Shown: positions 51,544 to 61,208 of the stretch, in pieces
Layout of the letters: each line of letters starts with the position of its first letter
Numbering within the stretch: position 1 is the stretch's first letter
Position numbers and translations under genes: made by a program
Notes under the pieces: model-generated
The model's database searches: none
What the model saw: the letters and a program-made list of their open reading frames with translations, nothing else
Told to the model about the DNA's origin: nothing
Assembly (NCBI GenBank): GCA_964251965.1
Contig: CAXULQ010000001.1
Location: forward strand, 186,001-250,000
Direction: 5' to 3'
Length of the DNA: 64,000 nucleotides
DNA from: Mucilaginibacter_A sp964251965
GTDB taxonomy: Bacteria; Bacteroidota; Bacteroidia; Sphingobacteriales; Sphingobacteriaceae

Positions 51544-54147
51544 ATGAAAAAACTACATACTGCTTTTACTGCCTGTTTTTTTTTAGCAGCTGGCTTTCAA
51601 AGCATTAACGCACAAAATACGGCAACAAACCCTGCCAGCAAATACGATCAGCATAAAGTGTTCGACAATATGTTTTATACCGATAAGGGCAACCAGTTTC
51701 GAGCAGCAAGCGGCGCACCGACAAGTAAATACTGGCAAAACCGGGCAGATTATCAAATAAGTGTTGCGTTGGATACGGTTAATAAACAGGTTTCTGGCAG
51801 CACAACTATCACTTATACCAATAATAGTCCGGATGGATTGCCTTTTTTATGGTTGCAGTTAGACCAGAATATTTACCGGCAAGACTCGCGTGCCGAAGCC
51901 GCCACTCCCGTAACCGGCGGCCGTTTTGCCAATAAAGCTTACACGCAAGGCGATGTGATTAAATCAGTTACGATCATTAAAAACGGAAAAGCAGAGGCAG
52001 CAAATTATTTGGTTACCGATACGCGGATGCAAATTAAACTTCGGGATTCTTTAAAAGCATCAGGCAGTAAAATTCAGATTAAAATTGATTACAGTTTTGA
52101 AATCCCCGAAAACGGAACCGACAGGATGGGACGGTTAAAAACCAATAATGGCTGGATTTATGAAATTGCCCAATGGTATCCGCGGATGGAAGTTTACGAC
52201 GACGTGAGCGGCTGGAACACCATTCCATATTTAGGTGCTTCCGAGTTTTATTTAGATTACGGCAACATTAACTACACCATTACCGCGCCATCAAACTTAA
52301 TTGTGGTAGGTTCAGGAGAATTGCTAAACCCAAATGAAGTATTATCGCCAACGGTTTTAAGCAGGTTGGCCAAAGCTAAAAACAGCGACCAAACGGTTTC
52401 AATTCGGGATTCTGATGAAGTAATCAAACAAAGCCAGTACTTTAAAAAACCAACGCTTACCTGGCATTTTCTGTGTAAAAACACGCGTGATGTTGCCTGG
52501 GCAGCTTCCAATGCTTTTGTTTGGGATGCCGCGCGCATCAATTTGCCAAGCGGAAAAAAAGCACTGGCACAATCTGTTTACCCGATGCAAAGCGGCGGCA
52601 AAGTAGGTTGGGGCCGATCCACAGAATATGTGAAAGCGAGTATCGAAATGGATTCTAAACAATGGTATGAGTTTACTTATCCTACTGCAACCAACGTTGG
52701 CGGTATTGTAACCGGAATGGAATATCCGGGCATTGTTTTTTGTGATGCAACCAGCCAAACGGGCGAACTTTGGGATGTAACTAACCATGAATTCGGGCAT
52801 AATTGGTTCCCGATGATTGTAGGTTCCAACGAAAGAAGATACGGTTGGATGGACGAAGGCTTCAATACTTTCATCAATCAAATCGATGCCAAACTGTTTA
52901 ACAAAGGCGAGTATTATACCAAACCAGATGTAGAAGCCACTGCTGCTTCGCCTTTTGGTACGCAGGCAGAAGCGATTATTAACACACCAGACGTTTTGCA
53001 GGCTTCGTATTTAGGTGAAGCTGCCTACAATAAACCCGCGCTTGGTTTAACAATCCTTCGGGAACAAATCCTTGGAAAAGAACGTTTTGACTACGCTTTC
53101 AGGACTTACATCAAACGCTGGGCTTTTAAACATCCAACGCCCTGGGATTTCTTCCACAGCATGGACAATGCGGCCGGAGAAGACCTAAGCTGGTTTTGGA
53201 AAGAGTGGTTTTTTACAACCTGGAAGCTGGACCAATCTGTAAAAGGGATTAATTACATACAAAAAGATGCAACAAAAGGAGCATTGATCACCATAGAAAA
53301 CCTGGGGGAAATGGCTTTGCCGGTTACCGTGGCAGTTACGGAAGAAAACGGCAAAACAGGCACCGTAAAATTACCGGCCGAAATTTGGCAGCGCGGCGGC
53401 ACCTGGACTTTCCATTATCCTTCAACCTCAAAAATAAATTTGGTTATGCTTGACCCTGACCATATTTTGCCAGACATGCAGCCCGATAACAATACCTATA
53501 GCGGTATTGCCATGCCAGCCGGAACAACAGCCCAAAGCGTGGTCAGGAAATATTTAGAAGCAGTTGGCGGGGCAGAAAAGTTAAGAAATTTGAAAGATAT
53601 GACGATTACTTCTGCCGCGCAAACACATGGCATACAAGTGCAAATAACCAACAGGTACAAAATGCCCGACAAGTTTTCGCAGGAGTTGAAAATTCCTGCC
53701 TACAATCTTATGCGGCAAACCTTTGCAAACAAGGACAGCATTAGGCAATTGCAAAACAACGAGCCGGTACAACTTACGTCAAGCGAAAAAGCCCAGATTA
53801 CGCAAGCAAGTAATTTTTTTCCTGAGCTTAGTTACAGTACAGCTAACCCCGTGTTGTCTGCAGGCGTAAAAATGGTTAACAATCAACCAGCTTACTTAGT
53901 TACTGTTGAAGGTGCAGACGGTAATTCTACCAGAACTTATTACGATATGTCTTCCGGCTTAAAAATAAGGGAAGCAAAAACAGCAACCGGTGTTACTACA
54001 CAAACGGATTACGGTGATTACCGGGATGCCGGAAATGGCATTAAAATTCCGTTTTCTGTTAAAGGTTCTTTCTTTGGAGAAAATATTGAGTTTAAAGTTA
54101 GCGATGTAAAGTTTAATAGCAAACTTTCGGATAATTCGTTTCAGTAA
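51544..54147 (+). CDS. exported M1-family metallopeptidase
   Basis: An 867-residue zinc aminopeptidase-like protein. A signal peptide covers residues 1-23 (ending INAQ). The N-terminal beta domain leads to the gluzincin core: GMEYPGIVF near 392, where relatives carry a GAMEN-type exopeptidase motif, and HEFGH at 415-419 with the third zinc ligand E438 in WMDEGFNTF. A C-terminal beta-rich extension (about 650-867) follows. It probably trims peptides in the periplasm or outside. A GC-type variant of the dispersed word overlaps the first codons (51557-51568), and a hairpin made from two copies follows the stop. Confidence 0.9.
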   Translation: MKKLHTAFTACFFLAAGFQSINAQNTATNPASKYDQHKVFDNMFYTDKGNQFRAASGAPTSKYWQNRADYQISVALDTVNKQVSGSTTITYTNNSPDGLPFLWLQLDQNIYRQDSRAEAATPVTGGRFANKAYTQGDVIKSVTIIKNGKAEAANYLVTDTRMQIKLRDSLKASGSKIQIKIDYSFEIPENGTDRMGRLKTNNGWIYEIAQWYPRMEVYDDVSGWNTIPYLGASEFYLDYGNINYTITAPSNLIVVGSGELLNPNEVLSPTVLSRLAKAKNSDQTVSIRDSDEVIKQSQYFKKPTLTWHFLCKNTRDVAWAASNAFVWDAARINLPSGKKALAQSVYPMQSGGKVGWGRSTEYVKASIEMDSKQWYEFTYPTATNVGGIVTGMEYPGIVFCDATSQTGELWDVTNHEFGHNWFPMIVGSNERRYGWMDEGFNTFINQIDAKLFNKGEYYTKPDVEATAASPFGTQAEAIINTPDVLQASYLGEAAYNKPALGLTILREQILGKERFDYAFRTYIKRWAFKHPTPWDFFHSMDNAAGEDLSWFWKEWFFTTWKLDQSVKGINYIQKDATKGALITIENLGEMALPVTVAVTEENGKTGTVKLPAEIWQRGGTWTFHYPSTSKINLVMLDPDHILPDMQPDNNTYSGIAMPAGTTAQSVVRKYLEAVGGAEKLRNLKDMTITSAAQTHGIQVQITNRYKMPDKFSQELKIPAYNLMRQTFANKDSIRQLQNNEPVQLTSSEKAQITQASNFFPELSYSTANPVLSAGVKMVNNQPAYLVTVEGADGNSTRTYYDMSSGLKIREAKTATGVTTQTDYGDYRDAGNGIKIPFSVKGSFFGENIEFKVSDVKFNSKLSDNSFQ

Positions 54148-54155
54148 ATTTTGGT

Positions 54156-54199
54156 GGTAAAAGAAGTATTGTTGAATTTGAACTGATGCTTCTTTTACC
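54156..54199. terminator. hairpin made of an inverted pair of the 12-nt word
   Basis: Arms GGTAAAAGAAGTAT (54156-54169) and ATGCTTCTTTTACC (54186-54199) pair over 14 positions with one wobble and a 16-nt loop. It lies between the stops of the convergent M1 peptidase and YdeI-like genes and probably serves both. Confidence 0.6.
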
Positions 54200-54219
54200 A
54201 GTTAAATTTTAAGTTGAAT

Positions 54220-54810
54220 TCAGGAAATTTTTGAATCATCTAATCCCTTCCCGTTAAGAATTTGTTGTATGCTTTTTTCAACCCTTAACTCCCGGGTTTT
54301 TGCCTGTTTAGGTGCAGAAAAATGCAGAAGATATGCTCTTTGCCGTCCTGGTGTTAATGCTTCAAAAGCCATTTTTAAGGCAGGCATTTCATTTAATTTA
54401 TGTTGAAATTCTTCGGGGATATTAAATTCTGTCGTCTTTTTAAGATCCACTTTTAAACCTGTTTTTTCTACTTCAACCGCTTCATAAACGTAGCTTTTTA
54501 GTATGGGTTCCATCTCCACTATTTCCTGAACATTAGTAAACCGAATCTGGCGCGCGACCTGCACATTCTCCGTTTGCTGGATTAAAATACCATTGGCATC
54601 ATTTAACAAGGCACCTTTAAAAAACAAAAGCGCACAGTATTCTTTAAAAACGTGTATTAAAACAATGTTGCTTTTCTCAAATGTGTAACAAGGACAACCC
54701 CACTTTAATTCTTCGGTCAAACCACAGTCGAGAACGGTCATTCTTAATTGCTCCAGTTCTTGCTGCCAGTTTTTGGATTTGTTAAAATAAAAATCAACCT
54801 TGGGATTCAT
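54220..54810 (-). CDS. YdeI/OmpD-associated-family protein (DUF1801 plus YdeI-type tail)
   Basis: A 196-residue cytoplasmic protein. The N-terminal ~110 residues match the DUF1801 fold (LKWGCPCYTFEKSNIVLIHVF near 35-55, then CALLFFKGALLND), and the C-terminal part matches the YdeI/OmdA-type helical region (FNIPEEFQHKLNEMPALKMAFEALTPGRQRAYLLHFSAPKQAKTR, in pieces, near 128-175). The biochemical role is unknown; relatives have been associated with resistance to antimicrobial peptides in other bacteria. It is convergent with the M1 peptidase gene. Confidence 0.85.
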   Translation of the reverse strand: MNPKVDFYFNKSKNWQQELEQLRMTVLDCGLTEELKWGCPCYTFEKSNIVLIHVFKEYCALLFFKGALLNDANGILIQQTENVQVARQIRFTNVQEIVEMEPILKSYVYEAVEVEKTGLKVDLKKTTEFNIPEEFQHKLNEMPALKMAFEALTPGRQRAYLLHFSAPKQAKTRELRVEKSIQQILNGKGLDDSKIS

Positions 54811-54892
54811 TTTATTTTCTTATTGAATTAATTGGAAATTATAATTTAAAAGTCTGAATTAGAAATTCATTATAGTGCGCATTCTTTTAGCA

Positions 54893-55729
54893 CTACAACT
54901 TTTCTATTTCACTCTCGGCAAGTCCTGTTAATTCGGCTATGTCTTTCAACGAAAGCCCCTTTAATTTCATTTTTTTTGCAACTTCTATTTTGCCTTCTAA
55001 TTTGCCTTCGTCAAAAGCAGTATCGATAACGCCTTTTAAGTCACGGTAGGTTTTTAAACTGTTTTCATAACTGTCCAATTCAGTTTGATTAAATTTGGCA
55101 AGCTCTGCTTTTTCAAAAGCTTGTATAAAAACTTCATCTTTAAAAATGGTTGGAATTGATTGAAAGTCTTCTAAATGTTTAATAAAATACAACCATTTGT
55201 CTAAGCGGGTTTCCAGTGCAACTTCCACCTTTTTGAAATTTGGCATCTCAAGGTAGATGTAGGTCAGCTTGTCATAAAAAGTCTCCCCGTTTTGGTTTTT
55301 CAACTTGATGGTATGTACAACTTCGTTTTTTTCGGGTTCGCTTTTGTAGTCGTCGAAAGTAAAGTCCAGAATTCCCACACAATAAACTGCTTTTAAGTTA
55401 TAGTTCCATTCGCCTTTTTCGGCTTGTTCGCGAATAGGAAAAGTGGAATAATAAATTGTCCTTTCCTTGAAATAGTTTTGTTTGGCTTTTTGAAGTTCAA
55501 CGATAAACTTTTCGCCATTCTCATTTTCACAATAAATATCGTAAATGGCTTTTCTGTCAGCTTCTGTTTGTCCTAATTGTTCAGTGTTTTTAAAAGTTAA
55601 ATCTGCTATCTTATTTGCTTGAGGTAAAAGGGCATTCAAAAAATCAAGCAAAAGCGGCTTGCTGGCTTCTTCACCAAAAATCTTTTTAAAACCAAAATCA
55701 GTAAACGGGTTGAGGTATTTTGCCTTCAT
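54893..55729 (-). CDS. Rpn-family recombination-promoting nuclease / PD-(D/E)XK transposase-like protein
   Basis: A 278-residue protein of the Rpn (YhgA-like) family. It starts with NPFTDFGFKKIFGEEASKPLLLDFLNAL, the family hallmark, then holds the nuclease core YDIYCENENGEKFIVELQKAK near 64-84, with catalytic D, E and the QxK of the PD-(D/E)XK fold. The C-terminal ~50 residues carry DEGKLEGKIEVAKKMKLKGLS plus a small HTH-like segment, often variable in length. Such proteins are abundant and mobile in bacteria; a defence or recombination role is debated. It stands alone between unrelated genes. Confidence 0.9.
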   Translation of the reverse strand: MKAKYLNPFTDFGFKKIFGEEASKPLLLDFLNALLPQANKIADLTFKNTEQLGQTEADRKAIYDIYCENENGEKFIVELQKAKQNYFKERTIYYSTFPIREQAEKGEWNYNLKAVYCVGILDFTFDDYKSEPEKNEVVHTIKLKNQNGETFYDKLTYIYLEMPNFKKVEVALETRLDKWLYFIKHLEDFQSIPTIFKDEVFIQAFEKAELAKFNQTELDSYENSLKTYRDLKGVIDTAFDEGKLEGKIEVAKKMKLKGLSLKDIAELTGLAESEIEKL

Positions 55730-55832
55730 ATTGGTTGTATAACAGTATTGGCGAATTTAAATTTTTTTGTTGAGGTATTGGTTTAGCTGATTGAATTTGA
55801 TAGGTTAGTGAATTTGTCTAGGAAAGATTGGC

Positions 55833-55844
55833 ATGCTTCTTTTA
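55833..55844 (-). repeat. dispersed 12-nt word (minus strand)
   Basis: Exact copy in the 281-nt gap between the S41 peptidase and the Rpn-type gene, followed on the plus strand by TTGGGTAAAAGTT. Confidence 0.65.
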
Positions 55845-56010
55845 TTGGGTAAAAGTTGACGAGTTTGTTTTAATTGGATTAGAAATCCAAAGCTCACAAG
55901 ACAGAATTACAAATTTAGACTAGTAGAGAAAAGTTGGTATAATTTTTTACAAGTTAATTTTTGAATTGTGTTTACAGACTTGAGGTTCGACAACGAGATT
56001 GTAAATAGGC

Positions 56011-57489
56011 TTAGTGATATTTTTCTTTGTAATTTATCTTTTTTGCATACTCCAATTCTACATCATTATTGCTGAAATAATCTTCAATAGTAGGTTGAAT
56101 ATAATAGTCAGGCATTACACCGTGTCCGAAAGGAGCGGAATTGTCTTTTTCTTGTAATACAAACTTGCATAATGGGATTCTACCTTTAAGTTCAGTGTGT
56201 GGTAGCTTATAGTATATAAAACTGCCGCTGGTATTACCATAATAACCACCGCCTGTTTCTTCACCAATAAATTTTGCGTTTGTATAGTTTTTTGCTAATG
56301 CTGCAAACTCCGAACCGCCTGAAAATGTAAGGCCACTAATCAAAATATAAATATCACCTTTAAAATTATTTTGCTTTGCATCTACACCTTCATAATGCCC
56401 TTTCATATTTAAGTATCTGCCATCGCTATTACAATTAAAATCACTTTTTAAGTCATTTTCCAATTCATTGTTCTTATCATCACTATATTTAAGAAAAGAA
56501 TATGTGAATGAAGGAATTTCAACATACTTGTATTTTTTATACTTGTTATTTATTAAATAAGATAGCAAGTAGTCTTCCATACCTTGAGTACCACCTTCAT
56601 CTTTTCTTATATCTATAATTAAATGTTGTATCCCTTTTGTATTTATTGTAAGAAAATATTGTTGTAATAAATTCTGGAAACCCTGCTTTCCATCTTTATA
56701 ATAACTTGATTTAAAAGAATTGAATGTAAGTGTTGCTGTTTTTTGAATGCTATCAATATTGATACTTGATGCTCCCCTTAATACAAAACCAGGCATTGTT
56801 GCGGTAATAGTATCAGTTATTTTTTTAAAATCTGTGGAAGTGGTAGAAGGAATATTTTTATAAACTAATTTTTTGCTGGTTCTTGTATTTATTAATTCCA
56901 GATCAAAAGATTTTGCCAGCGGAAAAAACCTAGCATAATATTTCGAGAAAGCCGATTCAATCCAGTGATATTTAGCGGTAGTATTAAATCCATCGGAAGG
57001 CTCAATATTTAAAAAAATTTCCATGATACTATCAATACTTACACCATTAATTTTAGAGATTCTCAATCCTTTCGTTTTATAATTACTTATGTCATTTATA
57101 ACATAGACTTTTTTTTCTAGGATTTTTACTACGAAAGGAAAGTAGGTGAAGTTTTGCTTTATATAATCATTAGTTTCGTCTGAAGGATGAACAAAACAAT
57201 GGCCTTCCTTTGTAAACGCAACTATTGGAGCTACAACTTTGTAGAATTCCAACGCATTCATGTTATCTTTAATCTTACTTTCCTGGACGGTACAAATACT
57301 ATCAAATTGAGTGTAAGTATTATACCAAAGTCCAACATGAGTTTCTATGAAAGCATTCTTTAAGATATTAAAATCTTGAATTAAGTCTTGATGTGAAAAT
57401 TGCGGTAAAGATTTATGAGCAGTTTGCAAATTTTGCTGAGCATTTGCATAATTGAAAATCAGAAGAAAAAATACTAAATATTTAGTCAT
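56011..57489 (-). CDS. exported S41-family peptidase-like protein
   Basis: A 492-residue exported protein (signal peptide 1-17, ending ANAQ). The C-terminal half matches the tail-specific protease (S41) fold: HLIIDIRKDEGGTQGMEDYL near 286, ILISGLTFSGGSEFAALA near 383-400, where S388 or nearby is the nucleophile position, and FIGEETGGGYYGNTSG near 408. The middle region (about 150-190) contains a weak PDZ-like turn. The N-terminal half has no known motif. It likely cleaves proteins or peptides in the periplasm. Codon use here looks more AT-rich than in neighbouring genes, which could mean recent acquisition. Confidence 0.85.
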   Translation of the reverse strand: MTKYLVFFLLIFNYANAQQNLQTAHKSLPQFSHQDLIQDFNILKNAFIETHVGLWYNTYTQFDSICTVQESKIKDNMNALEFYKVVAPIVAFTKEGHCFVHPSDETNDYIKQNFTYFPFVVKILEKKVYVINDISNYKTKGLRISKINGVSIDSIMEIFLNIEPSDGFNTTAKYHWIESAFSKYYARFFPLAKSFDLELINTRTSKKLVYKNIPSTTSTDFKKITDTITATMPGFVLRGASSINIDSIQKTATLTFNSFKSSYYKDGKQGFQNLLQQYFLTINTKGIQHLIIDIRKDEGGTQGMEDYLLSYLINNKYKKYKYVEIPSFTYSFLKYSDDKNNELENDLKSDFNCNSDGRYLNMKGHYEGVDAKQNNFKGDIYILISGLTFSGGSEFAALAKNYTNAKFIGEETGGGYYGNTSGSFIYYKLPHTELKGRIPLCKFVLQEKDNSAPFGHGVMPDYYIQPTIEDYFSNNDVELEYAKKINYKEKYH

Positions 57490-57693
57490 TTAAGCTTATT
57501 CTAATGTTAAGGCAATTGTTAATTCAGTTATGACAAATGCTAAATGTACGAAAGTTTTTGTTCCATTTAAATTTATTAAATATCTCACAACATTTAACAT
57601 TTTGCCAAAACTTCATATAAAACATTGCTCTACAAATTATTCGCATAAAAATAATATCACACTGTTTTTAACATCAACCCAAACTTTCCTCAA

Positions 57694-57725
57694 CAAAAAA
57701 ATCCCCACCTTTTCAGGCGGGGATT
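57694..57725 (-). terminator. Rho-independent terminator of the ABC transporter operon
   Basis: On the minus strand an 11-bp GC-rich stem with one mismatch (AATCCCCGCCT with AGGTGGGGATT) and a 4-nt loop is followed by seven T. It lies about 105 nt after the permease stop. The rest of 57490-57829 shows no gene; a short plus-strand frame at 57530-57730 crosses this terminator and is not believed. Confidence 0.85.
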
Positions 57726-57829
57726 CTTAACTAAAACAGAACATTAACCAATTAACTCTAAAACCGCTTTCTTCTACGGTAAGGTTTGGGGCAGGGTTAC
57801 AAGTTTTTTAAGTAAAACAAAAATATTTT

Positions 57830-60388
57830 TTAAACATCAGATCTTAATACTTCTAACGGTGGTTTGTTTAAAATACCGCGGCTGTTAAATAAGCCGATAA
57901 AAACAGTAATTAGCGCAACCAGAAAAAACAGGATCACGATGGGCAGTACCGGCGGCGAAAAAGGTGTATCGAAACTGTATTTGGCCAAAGCCCAGCTTCC
58001 AGGGATGGAAATTAAAATACCTGTTAAAGCCGCAATTGATCCCAGGAAAAAATATTCCAGGCCGGTGATGATCAGGATTTGCCGTTTACTGGCGCCTAAT
58101 GTCCGCAGCAAAACGCTTTCCTGGATGCGCTGGTATTTGCTGATTAAAACAGATGCAACCAACACAATTAAACCGGTCAGAATACTAAAACCTGCCATAA
58201 AACGGATCACGAAGCTGATTTTGCCTAAAATATCATCTAACAGTTTCAACACCAAAGCCAGGTCAATAATCGAAATATTAGGAAATTGCTTTACTACGGC
58301 CTGCTGGTATTTTGCAGAAGCGGCGGCATTAGGAACATGTGTGGTAAAAACAGCATATTGCGGTGCCTGCTCTAAAACACCTTTCGGAAAAAGTACCAGG
58401 AAATTGGTTTGAATGCGGTTCCAGTTCACTTTTCTAAAGCTTGCAATTTTGGTTTCCATGTTTACACCTTGCACGTTGAACAATAGTTTGTCGCCGATTT
58501 TGATATGGTTATGCTGGGCAAATTTTTCTTCTATGGAAATTGGAATGATGGTATTCGGATCAGCTTTTCCAATCCAACTCCCCGCGGATATTTTCTCCGA
58601 AGAAACCAAAGAATCCCGATAGGAAACCCGGTATTCTCGACTAAAAACCTGACGGGAAACATGTTTGGAAGTGTCTTTTTTATAGAAAGTGGCATTTTTT
58701 CCGTTCAATTCTTCCAAACGAATGGTTACAATCGGCACCATGCCCATTACGGGCAAGTGTTGTTGTTTGGTGAGATCGGTTACCTGCTTTTGCTGGTTGG
58801 TTTGGATATCAAATAAGATCAGGTTAGGTTGATTTCCTCCGGAAGACAAATTAATGCGGCTTAGCAAAAGTGATTGGATAAAAAATAAAGTACTGATAAA
58901 AGCAGTACCCAAACCGATAGAAACGATTAAAATAATGGTTTGGTTGTTTGGCCGATACAAGTTGGCAAAACCTTGCCGCCACAAATAACTCCAGGACAAG
59001 GGCAAAAATTTGCGCAGCAACCACATAATAATTTTGGCCGTTATCGTCAGGATAAAAAAGGCCAGCAGCACAAAAGCGGTGAAGGATAAAGCCTGTTTCC
59101 AGTTGTTTAACTGCAAAAACGTGAAAACCACGATGAAAGCCACAATTAAAAAATAGACCAGCCATTTCAGCGGATCGCGTTTTGTATCTATTGCTTCATC
59201 AGATACACGCAAAGTATTTAACGGAGAAATATTACGCACCGAAACCAGCGGCAACAAAGCAAACAGCAGCGAAATCACCACGCCCAGCAAAATCCCGGTT
59301 CCGATGGAAGCCCAGGAAATATCAACGGTAATTTCTATCGGTAAAAAATCTTTAAAAGCAACCGGCAGTACTTGCTGAACCAAAGTGCCCAAAACGGCAC
59401 CTAAAACAGAACCGATAAAGCCAATAATTACAATTTGGATTAGATAGATTAAAAAAGCTTCGGTAGATTTTACGCCTAAACAACGCATAATGGCTATTGC
59501 CTGCAGTTTTTCGCGCACATAAATATGGATAGAGCTGGCTACGCCAATGCAGCCAAGCAGTAAAGCCACAAAACCAACCAAAGCTAAAAAGCGGGTTAAA
59601 TCCTCAAAAGAACGCGAAGTTTGTTCTTTTTGGGAAGCTACCGTTTGCAGGTTTAAATCTTCTTTATCTAATCTTGGTTCAATTTTGGGAGTTAGCTTTT
59701 CGATATTTTCATTGTGGTCGTACTTAAAAAAGTAACTGTAGTTGATGCGGCTGCCGCGCTGCATTAAACCGGTTTGCTGCAAATAGGAGAGTGGCATATA
59801 AACCACCGGCGCAACGGAAGCTGCTAAACTGGTTTGCCCGGGTGCTTTGTCTAAAGTTCCGGCAATGGTAAAAGTTACGTTGCCAATTTTTAAAGAATCG
59901 CCGGGATGTGCGTTAAATTGCAGCATCAAATTGCGGTCGGCCAGCACTTGTTTGTTCTTTCGAAAAGTTGTGGCTGCGGAAACTGGCGTGGTTTCTATCG
60001 AACCATAATAAGGAAAACCGCCTTCCAAAGCGCGAACTTCTACCAAACGTGTTCCCTGGTTTTTGGTGAACATCACCATTGAAACAAAGCTGTTTTGGGT
60101 TGATTTCCGGTCGCCAAGCGAATCGATCAAAGTTTTTATTTGCGGCGAAACAGGTTTGTTCCCGGAGATCACAATATCGGCACCGACTAATTCTGCTGCC
60201 TGCCGGTCGATATCCTGCCTCAAATTAAAACCGAAAGAATAAATGGCGACTAAAGAAGCAATCCCCAGTACGATAGAAGAAATAAAAAGGAACAGTCGCG
60301 ATCGGTTTTTACGGCTGTCTCGCCAGGCCATTTGCAGCAGCCACGGAAAATTAATGGAACGTTTATAATTGATAGGATCAGGATTCAT
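57830..60388 (-). CDS. FtsX/MacB-type ABC transporter permease (YbbP-like)
   Basis: An 852-residue permease with two FtsX-type cores. Predicted order: N-terminal helix (about 33-53, FLFISSIVLGIASLVAIYSFG), a periplasmic MacB-like domain (about 55-265), three helices (about 270-395), further helices about 415-470 and 490-520, a second periplasmic domain (about 525-715), and a final trio (about 725-845). This two-core form matches YbbP of E. coli. Its ATPase gene lies 27 nt upstream and a TesA-like esterase gene is divergent, as in the tesA-ybbA-ybbP region. Transported molecule unknown; lipid or lipoprotein export is a guess. Confidence 0.9.
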   Translation of the reverse strand: MNPDPINYKRSINFPWLLQMAWRDSRKNRSRLFLFISSIVLGIASLVAIYSFGFNLRQDIDRQAAELVGADIVISGNKPVSPQIKTLIDSLGDRKSTQNSFVSMVMFTKNQGTRLVEVRALEGGFPYYGSIETTPVSAATTFRKNKQVLADRNLMLQFNAHPGDSLKIGNVTFTIAGTLDKAPGQTSLAASVAPVVYMPLSYLQQTGLMQRGSRINYSYFFKYDHNENIEKLTPKIEPRLDKEDLNLQTVASQKEQTSRSFEDLTRFLALVGFVALLLGCIGVASSIHIYVREKLQAIAIMRCLGVKSTEAFLIYLIQIVIIGFIGSVLGAVLGTLVQQVLPVAFKDFLPIEITVDISWASIGTGILLGVVISLLFALLPLVSVRNISPLNTLRVSDEAIDTKRDPLKWLVYFLIVAFIVVFTFLQLNNWKQALSFTAFVLLAFFILTITAKIIMWLLRKFLPLSWSYLWRQGFANLYRPNNQTIILIVSIGLGTAFISTLFFIQSLLLSRINLSSGGNQPNLILFDIQTNQQKQVTDLTKQQHLPVMGMVPIVTIRLEELNGKNATFYKKDTSKHVSRQVFSREYRVSYRDSLVSSEKISAGSWIGKADPNTIIPISIEEKFAQHNHIKIGDKLLFNVQGVNMETKIASFRKVNWNRIQTNFLVLFPKGVLEQAPQYAVFTTHVPNAAASAKYQQAVVKQFPNISIIDLALVLKLLDDILGKISFVIRFMAGFSILTGLIVLVASVLISKYQRIQESVLLRTLGASKRQILIITGLEYFFLGSIAALTGILISIPGSWALAKYSFDTPFSPPVLPIVILFFLVALITVFIGLFNSRGILNKPPLEVLRSDV

Positions 60389-60415
60389 TTAAAAAGTATC
60401 GATAAAAGAAGTAGG

Positions 60416-61108
60416 TTAAACGGCAGCAGTTTTTTCATCAGAAATTAACAAACCACCTTTAATACGGATAATGCGCTGGGTTTTAGAAGCCAGTTCCATA
60501 TCGTGCGTTACTAAAATTAAAGTGGTGCCGGTTTCCCGGTTCAGGTCGAACAAAAGCTTTACCATTTTTTCGCTGGTTTCGGCATCTAAGTTTCCGGTCG
60601 GTTCATCGGCAAATAAAATTTTAGGCTGATTGGAAAAAGCACGCGCCAAAGAAACACGTTGTTGCTCTCCGCCCGAAAGTTGTGTTGGATAGTGATGGCT
60701 GCGGTTGGCCAATCCAACTTTATCCAGTAAATCCATAGATCGCGAGCGGCTGTTTTTCTCGCCCCGCAACTCTAACGGAACCATTACGTTTTCTAAAGCC
60801 GTTAATGTGGGCAGCAATTGAAAGTTTTGAAAGATAAAGCCAACATACTGGTTGCGGACTTGCGCGCGTTCATCTTCACTTAAATTATCCAAACGAATGT
60901 TGTTGAGTTCGACCAAGCCAGAAGTGGAGCGGTCCAAACCGGCGGCAAGCCCAAGCAAAGTTGTTTTTCCACTTCCGGAAGGGCCGACAATAGCAAATGT
61001 GGAACCTTCATCTACCGAAAAATTAATATTGTTTAAAACGGTGAGCGTACTGCCTGCACTTTTATAAGTTTTGGTGAGGTTTTCTATTTTTAAAATTGTG
61101 TTGGCCAA
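60416..61108 (-). CDS. ABC transporter ATP-binding protein (YbbA/LolD-like)
   Basis: A 230-residue ATPase. Walker A is GPSGSGKT at residues 42-49, the signature is LSGGEQQRVSLARAF near 143, Walker B is ILFADEPTGNLD near 163, and the H-loop is VTHDMELA near 200. The extended sequence around the signature resembles the LolD/MacB/YbbA group. The permease gene follows by 27 nt with a near copy of the dispersed word in the gap (TAAAAGAAGTAG, 60403-60414). The pair likely forms a mechanotransmission-type transporter rather than a classical importer. Confidence 0.93.
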   Translation of the reverse strand: MANTILKIENLTKTYKSAGSTLTVLNNINFSVDEGSTFAIVGPSGSGKTTLLGLAAGLDRSTSGLVELNNIRLDNLSEDERAQVRNQYVGFIFQNFQLLPTLTALENVMVPLELRGEKNSRSRSMDLLDKVGLANRSHHYPTQLSGGEQQRVSLARAFSNQPKILFADEPTGNLDAETSEKMVKLLFDLNRETGTTLILVTHDMELASKTQRIIRIKGGLLISDEKTAAV

Positions 61109-61208
61109 GAATTTGAAGATTAAAATATTTTGAAATATACAACTATTGCTAAACTTAAAAGTAAAGCTTATGTTTAAGAATCTGTTTTAGCAATTTTGTT
61201 ACGCCTTT

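Noticed and set aside
5412..55844. Explanation of the word as purely a transcription terminator
   Set aside because: Nearly half of the copies lie inside coding sequence and many intergenic copies are single, so only the inverted pairs can act as terminators.
57530..57730. 66-codon plus-strand open frame
   Set aside because: It runs through a clear minus-strand terminator hairpin, has no signal or domain, and an unlikely composition.
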